DNA of 59,624 nucleotides from Enhydrobacter aerosaccus (GCA_903915535.1 CAIWTJ010000241.1:1-59624); one strand, 5' to 3'. Shown: positions 1-8,330, numbered from the stretch's first letter. Program-made: numbers and translations. The notes: generated by a model not told the origin, from the sequence alone.

Positions 1-22
1 CGGAGGCTCGCTGTCCGGAAGA

Positions 23-682
23 CTAAGCCCAGTTGAGGCGGCTACGCCCGATCGCCATCGAGACGGCGGCCTGGCTGGGTTCGACGACGGGCAGGCCGAC
101 GTGGCGCTGCAGGCGGTCGCGGTAGCGGGCCATGCCGGCGCAGCCCATCACGATGACATCGGCGCCATCTTCGTCGCGCAGTTCGACGGCGACCTCGGCC
201 ATGCGGATGAAGGTGCGCGCCTCGTCGCTGAGCTCGGTGACGCCGAGGCCGATCGCGCGGTCGCCGGCCATGCGGTCAGTGACGCCCATCTGGCCGACAT
301 AGCGCAAGTGGCGCGGAATCGATTTCTTCAGGATCGAGATCACGCCGAAGCGCTGGCCCATGGTCATGGCCGTCATGATCCCGCACTCGGCGATGCCCAG
401 CACCGGCTTGGTGGTCACTTCGCGTGCCGCATGCAGGCCGGGATCGGAGTAGCAGGCGATCACGAAGGCCGAGCAGTCGTTGTCGCGGTTCTTCACCATC
501 TGGCTGAGCGGCAGCACGACGCTTTCGACATGCGCCTGGTTCTCGATGCCCGGCGGGCCTTCCTTCAGGGTCACGCATTCGATGGCGGGGCCACCCGGCA
601 GGCGCAGCGGCTCCATGGCGCGGTCGATGCCGTCGGTGACGGTCTGCGACGAATTGGGATTGATGACGAGGATGCGTTCCAT
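23..682 (-). CDS. Asp/Glu/hydantoin racemase family protein
   Basis: The 219-residue product opens with ILVINPNSS, the typical first strand of the aspartate/glutamate/hydantoin racemase family. The two catalytic cysteines expected of a cofactor-independent racemase are visible: Cys77 in IACYSDPG and Cys181 in MGCAGMARY. Length fits hydantoin or allantoin racemases. The enzyme should interconvert enantiomers of an amino acid or hydantoin in the cytoplasm. It is divergent from an amino-acid ABC importer with only 82 bases between start codons, so a shared control region and a shared substrate are plausible. The exact substrate cannot be read from sequence. Confidence 0.85.
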   Translation of the reverse strand: MERILVINPNSSQTVTDGIDRAMEPLRLPGGPAIECVTLKEGPPGIENQAHVESVVLPLSQMVKNRDNDCSAFVIACYSDPGLHAAREVTTKPVLGIAECGIMTAMTMGQRFGVISILKKSIPRHLRYVGQMGVTDRMAGDRAIGLGVTELSDEARTFIRMAEVAVELRDEDGADVIVMGCAGMARYRDRLQRHVGLPVVEPSQAAVSMAIGRSRLNWA

Positions 683-764
683 CGGCGAAACATGGCCTCT
701 AAATTGCTATTGAACAACGGCTGATCTACCGTCCCGCTTTGGGGATGATGAGGGAGGAATTCAG

Positions 765-1604
765 ATGATTCAACGTTTCGCCGCGGTGGCCGCCGCCATT
801 CTGCTGTGCGCATCGCCGGTTTTCGCTCAAGAGGGCAAGCCGCTGCGCACCGGCGTCGACGGCACCTTTCCGCCGCACGCCTTTCCGAAGCCGGGCGGTG
901 GCATCCAGGGCTTCAATGTCGACGTGTTCACCGAGGTCGCCAAGCGAATGAAGCGTCCGATCACGATCGACGCGGTGAGCTTCTCGACCCTGATCCCCGG
1001 CATGTCGTCCGGGCGCTACGACTTCATTGCCGCGCCCACGACCGTCACCAAGGAGCGCGCCGAGAACATGCTCTTCACGGCCGGCTATCTCTGGACCTAC
1101 TTCCAGTTCGGCATCAAGAAGGGCAGCAAGCCGCTCACCGGCTGGGCCGATCTCAAGGGCAAGGCGGTCGCCGTGAACAAGGGCACGCCGTACGAGACGA
1201 TCAGCAAGGCCGAGGGGACCAAGAACGGCTTCGAGGTCCAGGCTTATGACAGCCAGGCCGACGCCGTGCAGGCCGTTCTTTCGGGCCGCGCCTACGCAAC
1301 GTTCGTCGGCAACACCTCGGTACAATACATCGCCAAGCAGACGCCGAATTTCGTGGCCGATCTCGCGCTCAAGGGCGAGAAGCTGCACTGGGCGGCACCC
1401 GTGCCGAAGGACAATCCCAAGCTGCGCGCCGAACTGCAGGACGCGCTGGACTGCATGAAGAAGGACGGCACGATGGTGAAGCTCTACGAGAAGTGGATCG
1501 GACCGTCCGAGCCCGATGGCCTCGAGCGCACGATCACGCCGGGTTATGGCGTCCCGGGCATGCCGGGCTACGACGCCACGCCGCATGAGTTGCACTGCGG
1601 CTGA
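765..1604 (+). CDS. amino-acid ABC transporter substrate-binding protein
   Basis: A 279-residue periplasmic binding protein. Residues 1-22 form a signal peptide ending in PVFAQ. The mature part has the family 3 solute-binding fold: [14 protein letters not shown] near the start, then [29 protein letters not shown] and the second-domain segment [18 protein letters not shown]. It is preceded by a strong ribosome site (GGGAGGAA, 6 bases before ATG). Its stop TGA overlaps the ATG of the ATPase gene by one base, so it heads the importer operon. The ligand is probably a polar amino acid or a derivative. Confidence 0.9.
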   Translation: MIQRFAAVAAAILLCASPVFAQEGKPLRTGVDGTFPPHAFPKPGGGIQGFNVDVFTEVAKRMKRPITIDAVSFSTLIPGMSSGRYDFIAAPTTVTKERAENMLFTAGYLWTYFQFGIKKGSKPLTGWADLKGKAVAVNKGTPYETISKAEGTKNGFEVQAYDSQADAVQAVLSGRAYATFVGNTSVQYIAKQTPNFVADLALKGEKLHWAAPVPKDNPKLRAELQDALDCMKKDGTMVKLYEKWIGPSEPDGLERTITPGYGVPGMPGYDATPHELHCG

Positions 1605-2341
1605 TGACAGCGATCGTCAAAGCGTACGGCGTTCATAAGCATTTCGGTCACCTCCACGTCCTGAAGGGCGTCGATCTGGAGGTGGCCGAACGGGAACTGG
1701 TGTTCGTGATCGGCCCGTCGGGGTCGGGCAAGTCGACCCTGCTGCGCTGCCTCAACCGGCTGGAGCAACCCAGCTCCGGCAGCATCGAGGTCGCGGGCAT
1801 CGACATGCTGAGCCCCAAGACCGACATCAACCATGCGCGCCAGCACATCGGCATGGTCTTCCAGTCGTTCAATCTCTATCCGCACATGACGGCGCTGGGC
1901 AACGTGATGCTGGCGCTGCGCAAGGTGGCCGGGAAGGGCAAGGCGGAAGCCGAGACGCTGGCGCAGGCGGCCCTCGATCGTGTGGGCCTGGCCGACCGCG
2001 CGCATCACCGTCCGGCCGAACTGTCGGGCGGCCAGCAGCAGCGCGTCGCCATCGCGCGCTCGATCGCGCTCGAGCCGCGGGTCATGCTGTTCGACGAGCC
2101 GACCAGCGCGCTCGATCCCGAACTGGTGGGCTCCGTGCTCGCCGTCATGCGCGACCTGCGCGAGAGCGGCATGACCATGATCGTGGTCAGCCACGAGATG
2201 GGCTTCGCGAAGAACGCCGCCGACCGCGTGATCTTCATGGACGACGGGCTGATCGTCGAACAGGGCCCGCCCGCCGCGATCTTCGACACCCCCGCCCACG
2301 AGCGCACGCGGGCGTTCATCGGGCAGATCCAGCAGCATTGA
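1604..2341 (+). CDS. amino-acid ABC transporter ATP-binding protein
   Basis: A 245-residue ATPase of the GlnQ/HisP class. Walker A is GPSGSGKST, the signature is [14 protein letters not shown], Walker B plus the following residues read [12 protein letters not shown], and the switch His lies in VVSHEMGFA. It should couple ATP hydrolysis to import through the two permeases encoded next. The start overlaps the binding-protein stop by one base. A repeat-filled gap of about 135 bases separates it from the first permease, which is unusual inside such an operon. Confidence 0.92.
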   Translation: MTAIVKAYGVHKHFGHLHVLKGVDLEVAERELVFVIGPSGSGKSTLLRCLNRLEQPSSGSIEVAGIDMLSPKTDINHARQHIGMVFQSFNLYPHMTALGNVMLALRKVAGKGKAEAETLAQAALDRVGLADRAHHRPAELSGGQQQRVAIARSIALEPRVMLFDEPTSALDPELVGSVLAVMRDLRESGMTMIVVSHEMGFAKNAADRVIFMDDGLIVEQGPPAAIFDTPAHERTRAFIGQIQQH

Positions 2342-2364
2342 TCATGGCATCGTGCGGGCGCGCA

Positions 2365-2470
2365 CCCTTCGAGACGCTCACTGCGTTCGCTCCTCAGGGT
2401 GAGGCCTTGTTCTCGCTCGCACATCCTCATCCTGAGGAGCGGCCCGCAGGGCCGCGTCTCGAAGGATGGG
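2365..2470. repeat. paired palindromic intergenic repeat (CTCATCCTGAGGAGC family), copy 1
   Basis: Two facing units sit between the ATPase and permease genes of one operon. Unit one (2365-2404) reads CCCTTCGAGACGC to CTCCTCAGGGTGAGG. Unit two (2422-2470) reads CCTCATCCTGAGGAGC, then the hairpin GCGGCCC-GCA-GGGCCGC, then GTCTCGAAGGATGGG. They are inverted copies of each other. The same pair occurs at 33308-33412 with different inner hairpin sequences. The element ends only 7 bases before the chosen permease start and supplies the nearest Shine-Dalgarno-like AAGGA. Confidence 0.85.
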
Positions 2471-2477
2471 CCGCAAA

Positions 2478-3158
2478 ATGACCGCCTGGGACAAGTTCCT
2501 CGACGCGTTCTTCAACGCGAAAGTGATGGCCAAATACCTGCCGGACATCCTGGCGGGCACGCTGCTGACCATCGAACTGGCGATCCTGATCGTCGTGAGC
2601 GGCATCCTGGCCGGCCTGTTGCTGGCGCTGGTGCGCTCGCTGTCCTTCCGGCCGCTCAACCTGCTGATCATCTTCGTGGTCGACCTCCTGCGCTCGCTGC
2701 CGCCGCTCGTGATCATCGTGCTGCTGTACTTCGGCATGCCGTCGGCCGGCTGGTCGCCGTCGGGCTTCATGTCGACCTGGCTCTCGCTCTCGCTGGTGCT
2801 GATGGCCTTCTCCGAGGAGATTTTCTGGGCGGGTATTACTTCGGTGCACAAGGGCCAGTGGGAGGCGTCGCGCTCGACGGGCCTCGGCTTCGGGCAGACC
2901 CTGATGAACGTCGTGCTGCCCCAGGCACTGCGGCTCACCATCGCGCCGCTGACCAACCGCACCATCGCCATCACCAAAGGCACGGCACTCGGCACCGTCG
3001 TGGCGCTCCACGAGATCCTCGGCATGGCCTCGTCGGCGGTGTCGAACTCCTACAATCCCTCGCCGCTGATCCTGGGGTCGGCCGCCTATCTCATCCTCTT
3101 CATCCCGGTGGTCATCGCGGCGCGCTGGATCGAGAAGAAGTACTCATGGAAGAGATAG
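2478..3158 (+). CDS. amino-acid ABC transporter permease (first)
   Basis: A membrane permease of the HisM/GlnP family, 226 residues from this start, with the conserved EAA-loop segment QWEASRSTGLGFGQTLMNVVLPQALR that contacts the ATPase. It has about five hydrophobic segments, beginning LLTIELAILIVVSGILAG. I chose the ATG at 2478 (MTAWDKF). An in-frame ATG at 2466 lies within the repeat end (AAGGATGGG) and would add MGRK. The 3' end overlaps the second permease by 13 bases, implying translational coupling. Confidence 0.88.
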   Translation: MTAWDKFLDAFFNAKVMAKYLPDILAGTLLTIELAILIVVSGILAGLLLALVRSLSFRPLNLLIIFVVDLLRSLPPLVIIVLLYFGMPSAGWSPSGFMSTWLSLSLVLMAFSEEIFWAGITSVHKGQWEASRSTGLGFGQTLMNVVLPQALRLTIAPLTNRTIAITKGTALGTVVALHEILGMASSAVSNSYNPSPLILGSAAYLILFIPVVIAARWIEKKYSWKR

Positions 3159-3820
3159 TCGACAACTTCTTCAACGTCGACATCGCCGTGGGCGCGATGT
3201 CGATCGTGATCGACGGGCTGCTGAACACCATCCTGCTGTCGCTGATGGTCGTGCCGCTCGGCTTCCTGAGCGGGCTTGGCCTTGCCGTCATGGCACAGTC
3301 GAAGAGCCGCGCCGTGCGCTGGCCGCTGATGGCCTGGGTCGATTTCTTTCGTGCCTTCCCGCCACTGGTGCTGCTGGTGCTGCTGTTCGCCGGGCTGCCG
3401 TTCATGGGCCTCGAGCTGGGCGGCTTCGCCTGCGTGGCGGTGGCCTTCATGCTGAACAACAGCGCCTATTACGGCGAGATCCTGCGCGCCGGCATCGACT
3501 CGGTGCCGCACGGCCAGATCGAGGCCGCGCGCTCGACCGGCCTGTCGGGCGGACAGGCGATGGTCTACGTCGTGCTGCCGCAGGCGATCCGCAACGTGCT
3601 ACCCGATCTCTTGAGCAATACGCTCGAAGTGGTGAAGCTCACGTCGCTGGGCAGCGTCGTGGCCGTGCCCGAGCTCCTCTACCAAGCGCGCCAGGCCCAG
3701 AGCGCCACGTTCAATCCCACGCCGATCGTGATGGCGGCGGTGATCTATTTCCTGATCCTGTGGCCGCTGGTGCGGCTGCTGAGCCGGCTGGAGAACCGGG
3801 CGCTGGCAGGCAGGGGCTAA
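3146..3820 (+). CDS. amino-acid ABC transporter permease (second)
   Basis: A second HisM/GlnP-family permease, 224 residues, starting MEEIVDNFFNVDIAVGAMS. The EAA loop reads QIEAARSTGLSGGQAMVYVVLPQAIRNVLP. It starts inside the preceding permease gene (13-base overlap), so the two should form a heterodimeric channel. The frame is open far upstream, but those residues have no permease character and match the other permease in a shifted frame, so the ATG at 3146 is the supported start. It ends one base before the convergent MetE-like gene. Confidence 0.9.
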   Translation: MEEIVDNFFNVDIAVGAMSIVIDGLLNTILLSLMVVPLGFLSGLGLAVMAQSKSRAVRWPLMAWVDFFRAFPPLVLLVLLFAGLPFMGLELGGFACVAVAFMLNNSAYYGEILRAGIDSVPHGQIEAARSTGLSGGQAMVYVVLPQAIRNVLPDLLSNTLEVVKLTSLGSVVAVPELLYQARQAQSATFNPTPIVMAAVIYFLILWPLVRLLSRLENRALAGRG

Positions 3821-3821
3821 G

Positions 3822-5000
3822 TCAGCGCAGCAATTCCTTGCCGGCGAACCAGAGCTGGGGATCGGCCGCGCGAACGCGCGCTTCCGGCAGGCCGAGTTCG
3901 CGGCGGACGATGTTGGTGCCTTCGACCAGCGCCACGCATTTGTAGAACGCTATGCGGCGCGACAGGCCTTCGCGGCCGAAGCCGCAGTCGGTGCTGATGA
4001 CGAGCTGCTCCTTGGGTATGTATTCCAGTGCCTTGCGGATCAGCGCGGCAACATGCTCGGCCGGCTCGACCACCGTGTTGCAGTGGTTGACCACGCCGAT
4101 GCCGATCTTCTTGTCGGTCTTGATGTGCTTGAACAGCGGCAGGTCCTTGCCGTCCGAGCTGGCGCACTCGATGGTCAGCACATCGCAATTGAGCTGGAGC
4201 AGGTGCGGCAGCGCGCGTTCGTAGCTCGGCACGTTCCAGTGAACGCGCTGCTGGTTGGGGTTGCCCCAGCAGGTGTGCACCCAGATCTCGGCGTTGACGT
4301 CCTTGAGCTGGCGATTGAAGGCCATGGTCTGGAACTCGAGGTCGGCGTCGGTCGTGTTCTCCTGCAGGGCGCGGCTGTGATGCGGCGGCTCCTCGACCTG
4401 GATCAGCGGGCAGCCGGCGGCCGCCACTTCCTTCAGCTCTTCATTCATGATGTCGCAGAGGTCGAGGATCATCTCCTTGTCGTCGGCGTAGTGCTCGTTC
4501 CACAGCATCGACGCGATGGCGGGGGCGCAGATGGCGCCGAACTTCACCGGCCTGTTGCTCAGGCGCTGGGCGAGTTGCCAGAGGGCTGCGTATTCGAGGG
4601 GCCCGCGCGTGAGCTTCTCGCGTACGACACCGGGTTGATAGGCCTCCTGCACTTCCCAAAGGATCTTGCCCGGGCGAAGGCCGTGGCGGGCCATCCAGCC
4701 GCGCGAGAAATCGCGATGGCCCTCGATGCCGCCCATGCGTTCGATCGGATAGAAGAACCACGACTTGCCGCCCACGGTGAGATCGAAGCGGCTGTCGCCA
4801 TCGGTCACGATGTCGAGCCCGGCCATTTCCTGTTCGGTGATGATGCTGGCGACGGCATCCATGTACTGCTCGCGAAACAACGAATCGCCCAGCGCAGACT
4901 TGAATGGCCGGCCATCGAGGCTGCGGTCGAACCACAACGGCCGCGGATAGGAGCCGGTAATGGTCGTTGGCAGAATCATATCGCGGGTAACGGTGAGCAT
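3822..5000 (-). CDS. MetE-like cobalamin-independent methionine synthase family protein (catalytic domain only)
   Basis: A 392-residue protein equal to the C-terminal zinc domain of MetE. It lacks the N-terminal half of the usual 750-residue enzyme. Candidate zinc ligands are present: His242 and Cys244 in VHTCWGN, Glu278 in TIECASS and Cys339 in STDCGFG. IQVEEP and GSYPRP are also family motifs. A good ribosome site (GGGAG) precedes ATG 5000; codons upstream of it look non-coding. Short MetE-like proteins transfer methyl groups from various donors, often corrinoid proteins or methylated sulfur compounds. The substrate here is not known. Confidence 0.85.
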   Translation of the reverse strand: MLTVTRDMILPTTITGSYPRPLWFDRSLDGRPFKSALGDSLFREQYMDAVASIITEQEMAGLDIVTDGDSRFDLTVGGKSWFFYPIERMGGIEGHRDFSRGWMARHGLRPGKILWEVQEAYQPGVVREKLTRGPLEYAALWQLAQRLSNRPVKFGAICAPAIASMLWNEHYADDKEMILDLCDIMNEELKEVAAAGCPLIQVEEPPHHSRALQENTTDADLEFQTMAFNRQLKDVNAEIWVHTCWGNPNQQRVHWNVPSYERALPHLLQLNCDVLTIECASSDGKDLPLFKHIKTDKKIGIGVVNHCNTVVEPAEHVAALIRKALEYIPKEQLVISTDCGFGREGLSRRIAFYKCVALVEGTNIVRRELGLPEARVRAADPQLWFAGKELLR

Positions 5001-5127
5001 GGTGGTCTCCCTTGATTGTTCCGGAATGATAGGGTGGTGCTCTGCTTGGCGACCACCGGATTGATGCGGGGGACCGCACCGAGCCACCGCATCGCGATGG
5101 GACGTGCGGAGCGGAAGAATGACGTTC

Positions 5128-6159
5128 TTATTGCCGGTAGCCGTACGCCTTGTTCCAGTCGTCGGTCCACGCCTTGAAGACCTTCGCGACCTCGTCGTCG
5201 TCGGGATACCAGGCCTTGATGGCTTTCGAATCGACGCCCGGCGGCGTCGGCGCATCCTTCAGCGAAGAGAAGGAACCGAGCTCGACCATCAGCGCCTGTC
5301 CCTCTCGCGACAGGGACCAGTCGAGGAACAGCTTGGCCGCGTTGGGATGGGGCGCGGTCTTCGCCAGTCCGGCGGAGAAGACCGTGACGGGAACTCCTTC
5401 GGGCGCGAAGAACCATTTGAGCGGCGCACCCTGAACGGCGAGGGGAATGGCAAGGTTTGTGACCAGAGGTGCAACCGCGACCTCGCCTCGGATCATGGCA
5501 TCGACCATCTGCGCCTGGCTCGGAAACAGCATCGGCTTGAGGGCGGCCTGCTTCGTCCAATAGTCCTCGCCCAGCACCTTGCGTTCGAACATCGCACGGT
5601 TGAACGGCCCGCCGCCGGCTCCAATGATGGTCTGCCCGAGGCGCAGCTTCTCGTATTCGGGTTTCAGCAGGTCGGCCCACGATTTCGGCGGGTCAGTCAC
5701 CACCGCGACGTTGTAAGCGATCGTCCAGGCGTTGCCGGAGCGCGGCCACAGGCGGTCGGCGGTGCGTGACACCTCAGGATAGTCGCCGGTATTCGGCGGG
5801 GCATAGGGCGCGAACAGCCCGACCAGGGCCCGAGCTTCGCCGCGATCGGAGATATCGATGACATCGGCGATCAGTTTGTTGGCTGCCGCCTCGGTCTTGA
5901 TACGCGTTGAGAGTTGGCCGGTTGGTGCACGCACGAGCTCGAGCCTGATGTCGGGGAAGCGCGCGGAAAACCGTTTTGCGACGACCTGCTCGGTATCCAG
6001 GAAGTTGGCGGTGTAGAGCGTCACCTTGCCTTCCTTCACGGCCGCCGCCAGGAGGTCCGGCGAGGGTACGAAATCCGGCCCGTCCGCGTGGGCGGCGCCC
6101 GCGAAGAAGAGGGCAACGACCGCAGCTCCGCGGCCCACGTGCCGGAAGAATGATTTCAT
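5128..6159 (-). CDS. orphan ABC transporter substrate-binding protein (iron/thiamine/2-aminoethylphosphonate type)
   Basis: A 343-residue periplasmic binding protein with a signal peptide ending AGAAHAD. The domain is the extracellular solute-binding type 1 fold: KVTLYTANFLDTEQVVAKRFSARFP, then VIDISDRGEARALV, NAWTIAYNVAVV and a terminal region of family-typical spacing. Start ATG 6159 is followed by the basic leader MKSFFRHVGRG; a further 45 in-frame codons upstream are unlikely to be coding. No permease or ATPase gene lies beside it, so it must share a transporter encoded elsewhere or serve another role. Confidence 0.85.
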   Translation of the reverse strand: MKSFFRHVGRGAAVVALFFAGAAHADGPDFVPSPDLLAAAVKEGKVTLYTANFLDTEQVVAKRFSARFPDIRLELVRAPTGQLSTRIKTEAAANKLIADVIDISDRGEARALVGLFAPYAPPNTGDYPEVSRTADRLWPRSGNAWTIAYNVAVVTDPPKSWADLLKPEYEKLRLGQTIIGAGGGPFNRAMFERKVLGEDYWTKQAALKPMLFPSQAQMVDAMIRGEVAVAPLVTNLAIPLAVQGAPLKWFFAPEGVPVTVFSAGLAKTAPHPNAAKLFLDWSLSREGQALMVELGSFSSLKDAPTPPGVDSKAIKAWYPDDDEVAKVFKAWTDDWNKAYGYRQ

Positions 6160-6315
6160 GTGTATGGTCTCCCTGTCCGCATTGTGCCTCGCGAAAATGA
6201 ATTCGGGCAATGCCGATGGGGTTCGCTCGGCACGTGTCAGGGCCAGCGGCGCCTGCGCGGCCGTCTGGTGCGCACTCGGTGCGCTCTCGCTCAAACAACG
6301 CGAGCGAAATGGAAG

Positions 6316-6699
6316 TCAGAAGCCGCGAAAGTCCGCGCTCGTCACGCCCAGCAGTGCAAACGCCTCGTCCCGCGTTCCCACGATCTGCGGCGTGCGCCAG
6401 CCCTTGGCGGCTTGGCCGTCGGCGTAGCGCTGGATGAGGTCGCGCAATTCGGGCCGGTTCACGATGTAGACGCGCTCCCGATCCTTGAACGCCTGCGGGA
6501 TCTCGGCGCGTTCGGCCGCGAAGCTCCGGGGCAGGTCGACGCGCTGGACATGCGTCAGGTCGAAGATGCAATCGTACAGCGCGATCTCTTTGCGGCTGCG
6601 GCCGATTTCGTCGAGCATCGCAAAGTCATCGACTGTCATGTCCTCGTCGAAACGGCAGATGATGACCTTGCGCAGTTCATTGATCGACAGGTCGAACAT
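6316..6699 (-). CDS. small STAS-like protein of unknown function
   Basis: A 127-residue soluble protein, MFDLSINELRKVIICRFDEDMTVDDF and onward, with alternating strand and helix pattern and the segment YDCIFDLTHVQRVD. This resembles SpoIIAA/STAS-like small proteins, but I see no diagnostic motif. The GC and codon pattern agree with neighbours. It lies between the orphan binding protein and a composite repeat element, on the same strand as both flanking genes. Function unknown. Confidence 0.65.
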   Translation of the reverse strand: MFDLSINELRKVIICRFDEDMTVDDFAMLDEIGRSRKEIALYDCIFDLTHVQRVDLPRSFAAERAEIPQAFKDRERVYIVNRPELRDLIQRYADGQAAKGWRTPQIVGTRDEAFALLGVTSADFRGF

Positions 6700-6772
6700 T
6701 CGAAGTCTCTCTCAGCTCTTCTTCCGGAGCGGTGAGGGCAGATTAGCCTGCACGAAAAGCCAGTAAAATCGC

Positions 6773-7199
6773 GCTTCTAGCGTCAATTACGACCGTAATA
6801 GGGGATTCGCTGCGACGCGTGTAGGTACGCGGGATGATCCACGCGAAGATTTCCTCCCCGGACGCAGTCATCCCGAGCGCAGCGAGGGACCCTTCGTCTG
6901 CTGCATTACAAACATCCCTCGATGTGCTCGGAATGACATTCTTGGGAAGGCGGGTGTTGTGCGTCACGGCGCACGGCAGTTACCGACAATTGCCGTGCAT
7001 GCACCCGCTCAGGAATCCCCGGAGGCTCCGGAGGATTGGCCTCGCGTTCAAGCGGGCCGGCTTTCCAGGCGATTCCTCCGGAGGAGCAGTTTTTTGTGGC
7101 GCGGAATGCGCGAGGCTCGCGAGTCCTCGCGAGGAATCGGCTTCGATGCAGGCGGGCCGGCGATTTGTGCCAATCCTCGCGAGCCGACGGTTTTTTGGC
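6773..7199 (-). repeat. composite structured intergenic element, copy 1 (two palindromic units, REP pair, conserved distal end)
   Basis: This 427-base gene-free stretch is not random. Read on the minus strand from the stop codon of the monooxygenase gene it holds: unit 2 (7124-7183, arms TCCTCGCGAGGA and TCCTCGCGAG), unit 1 (7026-7085, arms CTCCGGAGGA and TCCTCCGGAGGA), the 17-mer at 6994-7010 containing GTGCATGCAC, a REP-like pair (6867-6938), a segment at 6818-6837 and ACGACCGTAATAGG (6789-6802). The same blocks occur in the same order at 30265-30592. The units lie exactly 100 bases apart and each is followed on the plus strand by a run of six T. Confidence 0.8.
7026..7196 (+). repeat. tandem pair of 100-base palindrome-armed units
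   Basis: Unit 1 spans 7026-7095 and unit 2 spans 7124-7196. Each has left arm, 16 bases, the core GCGGGCCGGC (7052-7061 and 7152-7161), 12 bases, right arm, then TTTTTT (7090-7095 and 7191-7196). In unit 1 the arms carry TCCGGA and in unit 2 TCGCGA. The arms therefore changed together while spacing stayed constant. Stem plus T-run resembles an intrinsic terminator read on the plus strand. Confidence 0.75.
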
Positions 7200-8198
7200 T
7201 CACTCGGCGGCGCGCGCCGGCTGGAAGGCGGGCATGACTTCGCGCGCGAAGGCGCGGAGATTGGCGACGGAGGCGTTGGGATCGACGAGCAGGATATTGG
7301 TGGCACCGCCGGCCTCGAGTTCGCGCAGGCGGGCGATCACCTCGTCGGGTGTGCCGAGGAGGGCGGCGGTGTCGTCTTCCACCCGGTCGGCGAGCTTGTC
7401 GCGCGCGAGATCGCCGATCGTGCCGATCACGCGCTTGCGGGTCTCGTAAGCCTGCGCGCGCTCGGCCTCGCTATGGATCATCTGCAAGGGGCGCGCGGTC
7501 GCCACCATGTTGGCGTCGTAGGGGCGGCCGATATTGGCGCACTCGGCCTTGAACAGCGCGATGCGCTGGATGATCTGGTCGGTCTGCGCCAGCTGGTCGA
7601 GCAGGAGGTTGTAGCCCTCGCGCGCGGCGCGCCTGATCGAGTCAGGACTGCCGGCGGCCAGCCACAGCGGCGGGTGCGGGCGCTGCAGCGGCTCGGGCTC
7701 CACCAGGATGTTGTCGTAGTGCCAGTGCTTGGAGTGATGGCTGAAGCGGCCGCCATTTACGTCATGGGGCGTCGTCCACGCCTTGCGGATGATTTCCATC
7801 GTCTCGTCGAAGCGCTCCGAGGCCTCCTCGATCGGGATGCAGAAGCCGTCGAACTCGGCCTTGCGGTAGCCCTTGCCGACGCCGAAGTCGAAGCGGCCGC
7901 CGGTCAGCAGGTCGAGCGTCGCGGCCTGCTCGGCGATCAGCACCGGATTGTGCCACGGCAGCACGACCACGGCGGTGCCGAGGCGGATGGTCTTGGTCTT
8001 GGCCGCGAGATAGGCGAGCAGGGTCATCGAGGCCGAGACCTGGCCGTGGCCGGTGAAGTGGTGCTCGACCATGAACATGTGCGCGAAGCCCAGCCGATCG
8101 GCCTCGACCACATAGTCGACGAAGGCGTCGTAGCCCTGGCTATCGTCGGGGCCGACCGAGCGCTTGGTGCGCGCGCCGCCGAAGAGGCCGAATTTCAC
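7200..8198 (-). CDS. LLM class flavin-dependent oxidoreductase (luciferase-like monooxygenase)
   Basis: A 332-residue TIM-barrel flavin enzyme. The N-terminus VKFGLFGGARTKRS begins at GTG 8198. Family motifs are FMVEHHFTGHG, GTAVVVLPWHNPVLIAEQ and LLTGGRFDFGVGKGYRKAEF. It should use reduced FMN or F420-type flavin to oxygenate or oxidise an organic substrate. The frame is open for 24 more codons to 8270, but those codons (ILRFAQDDNDAQDDK) are the translation of the palindromic repeat at 8202-8312, so an upstream start is almost certainly wrong. The TauD gene lies upstream on the same strand. Confidence 0.88.
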   Translation of the reverse strand: MKFGLFGGARTKRSVGPDDSQGYDAFVDYVVEADRLGFAHMFMVEHHFTGHGQVSASMTLLAYLAAKTKTIRLGTAVVVLPWHNPVLIAEQAATLDLLTGGRFDFGVGKGYRKAEFDGFCIPIEEASERFDETMEIIRKAWTTPHDVNGGRFSHHSKHWHYDNILVEPEPLQRPHPPLWLAAGSPDSIRRAAREGYNLLLDQLAQTDQIIQRIALFKAECANIGRPYDANMVATARPLQMIHSEAERAQAYETRKRVIGTIGDLARDKLADRVEDDTAALLGTPDEVIARLRELEAGGATNILLVDPNASVANLRAFAREVMPAFQPARAAE

Positions 8199-8201
8199 TT
8201 T

Positions 8202-8312
8202 GTCGTCCTGAGCGTCATTGTCATCCTGAGCGAAGCGAAGGATCTCGCGCTCAGTGTAGGCGAACCCCATGACACTGGCGCAAGGTCCTTCGCTTCGCTC
8301 AGGACGACAACA
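8202..8312. repeat. REP-like palindrome pair (GTCATCCTGAGCGAAGCGAAGG family)
   Basis: This stretch between the TauD and monooxygenase genes contains GTCATCCTGAGCGAAGCGAAGG (8220-8241) and its inverted mate AAGGTCCTTCGCTTCGCTCAGG (8282-8303), with an extra partial copy, GTCGTCCTGAGCGTC, at 8203-8217. The two arms can pair into one long hairpin in RNA or single-stranded DNA. A related pair with GTCATCCCGAGC arms is present at 6867-6938 and 30447-30515. Confidence 0.85.
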
Positions 8313-8330
8313 GGGTTCAAGACGGCGGAG

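Noticed and set aside
6773-7199. CRISPR array or insertion sequence as an explanation for the repeats
   Set aside because: There are only two tandem units, with no spacer series, no cas gene and no transposase frame. The composite element is non-coding on both strands.
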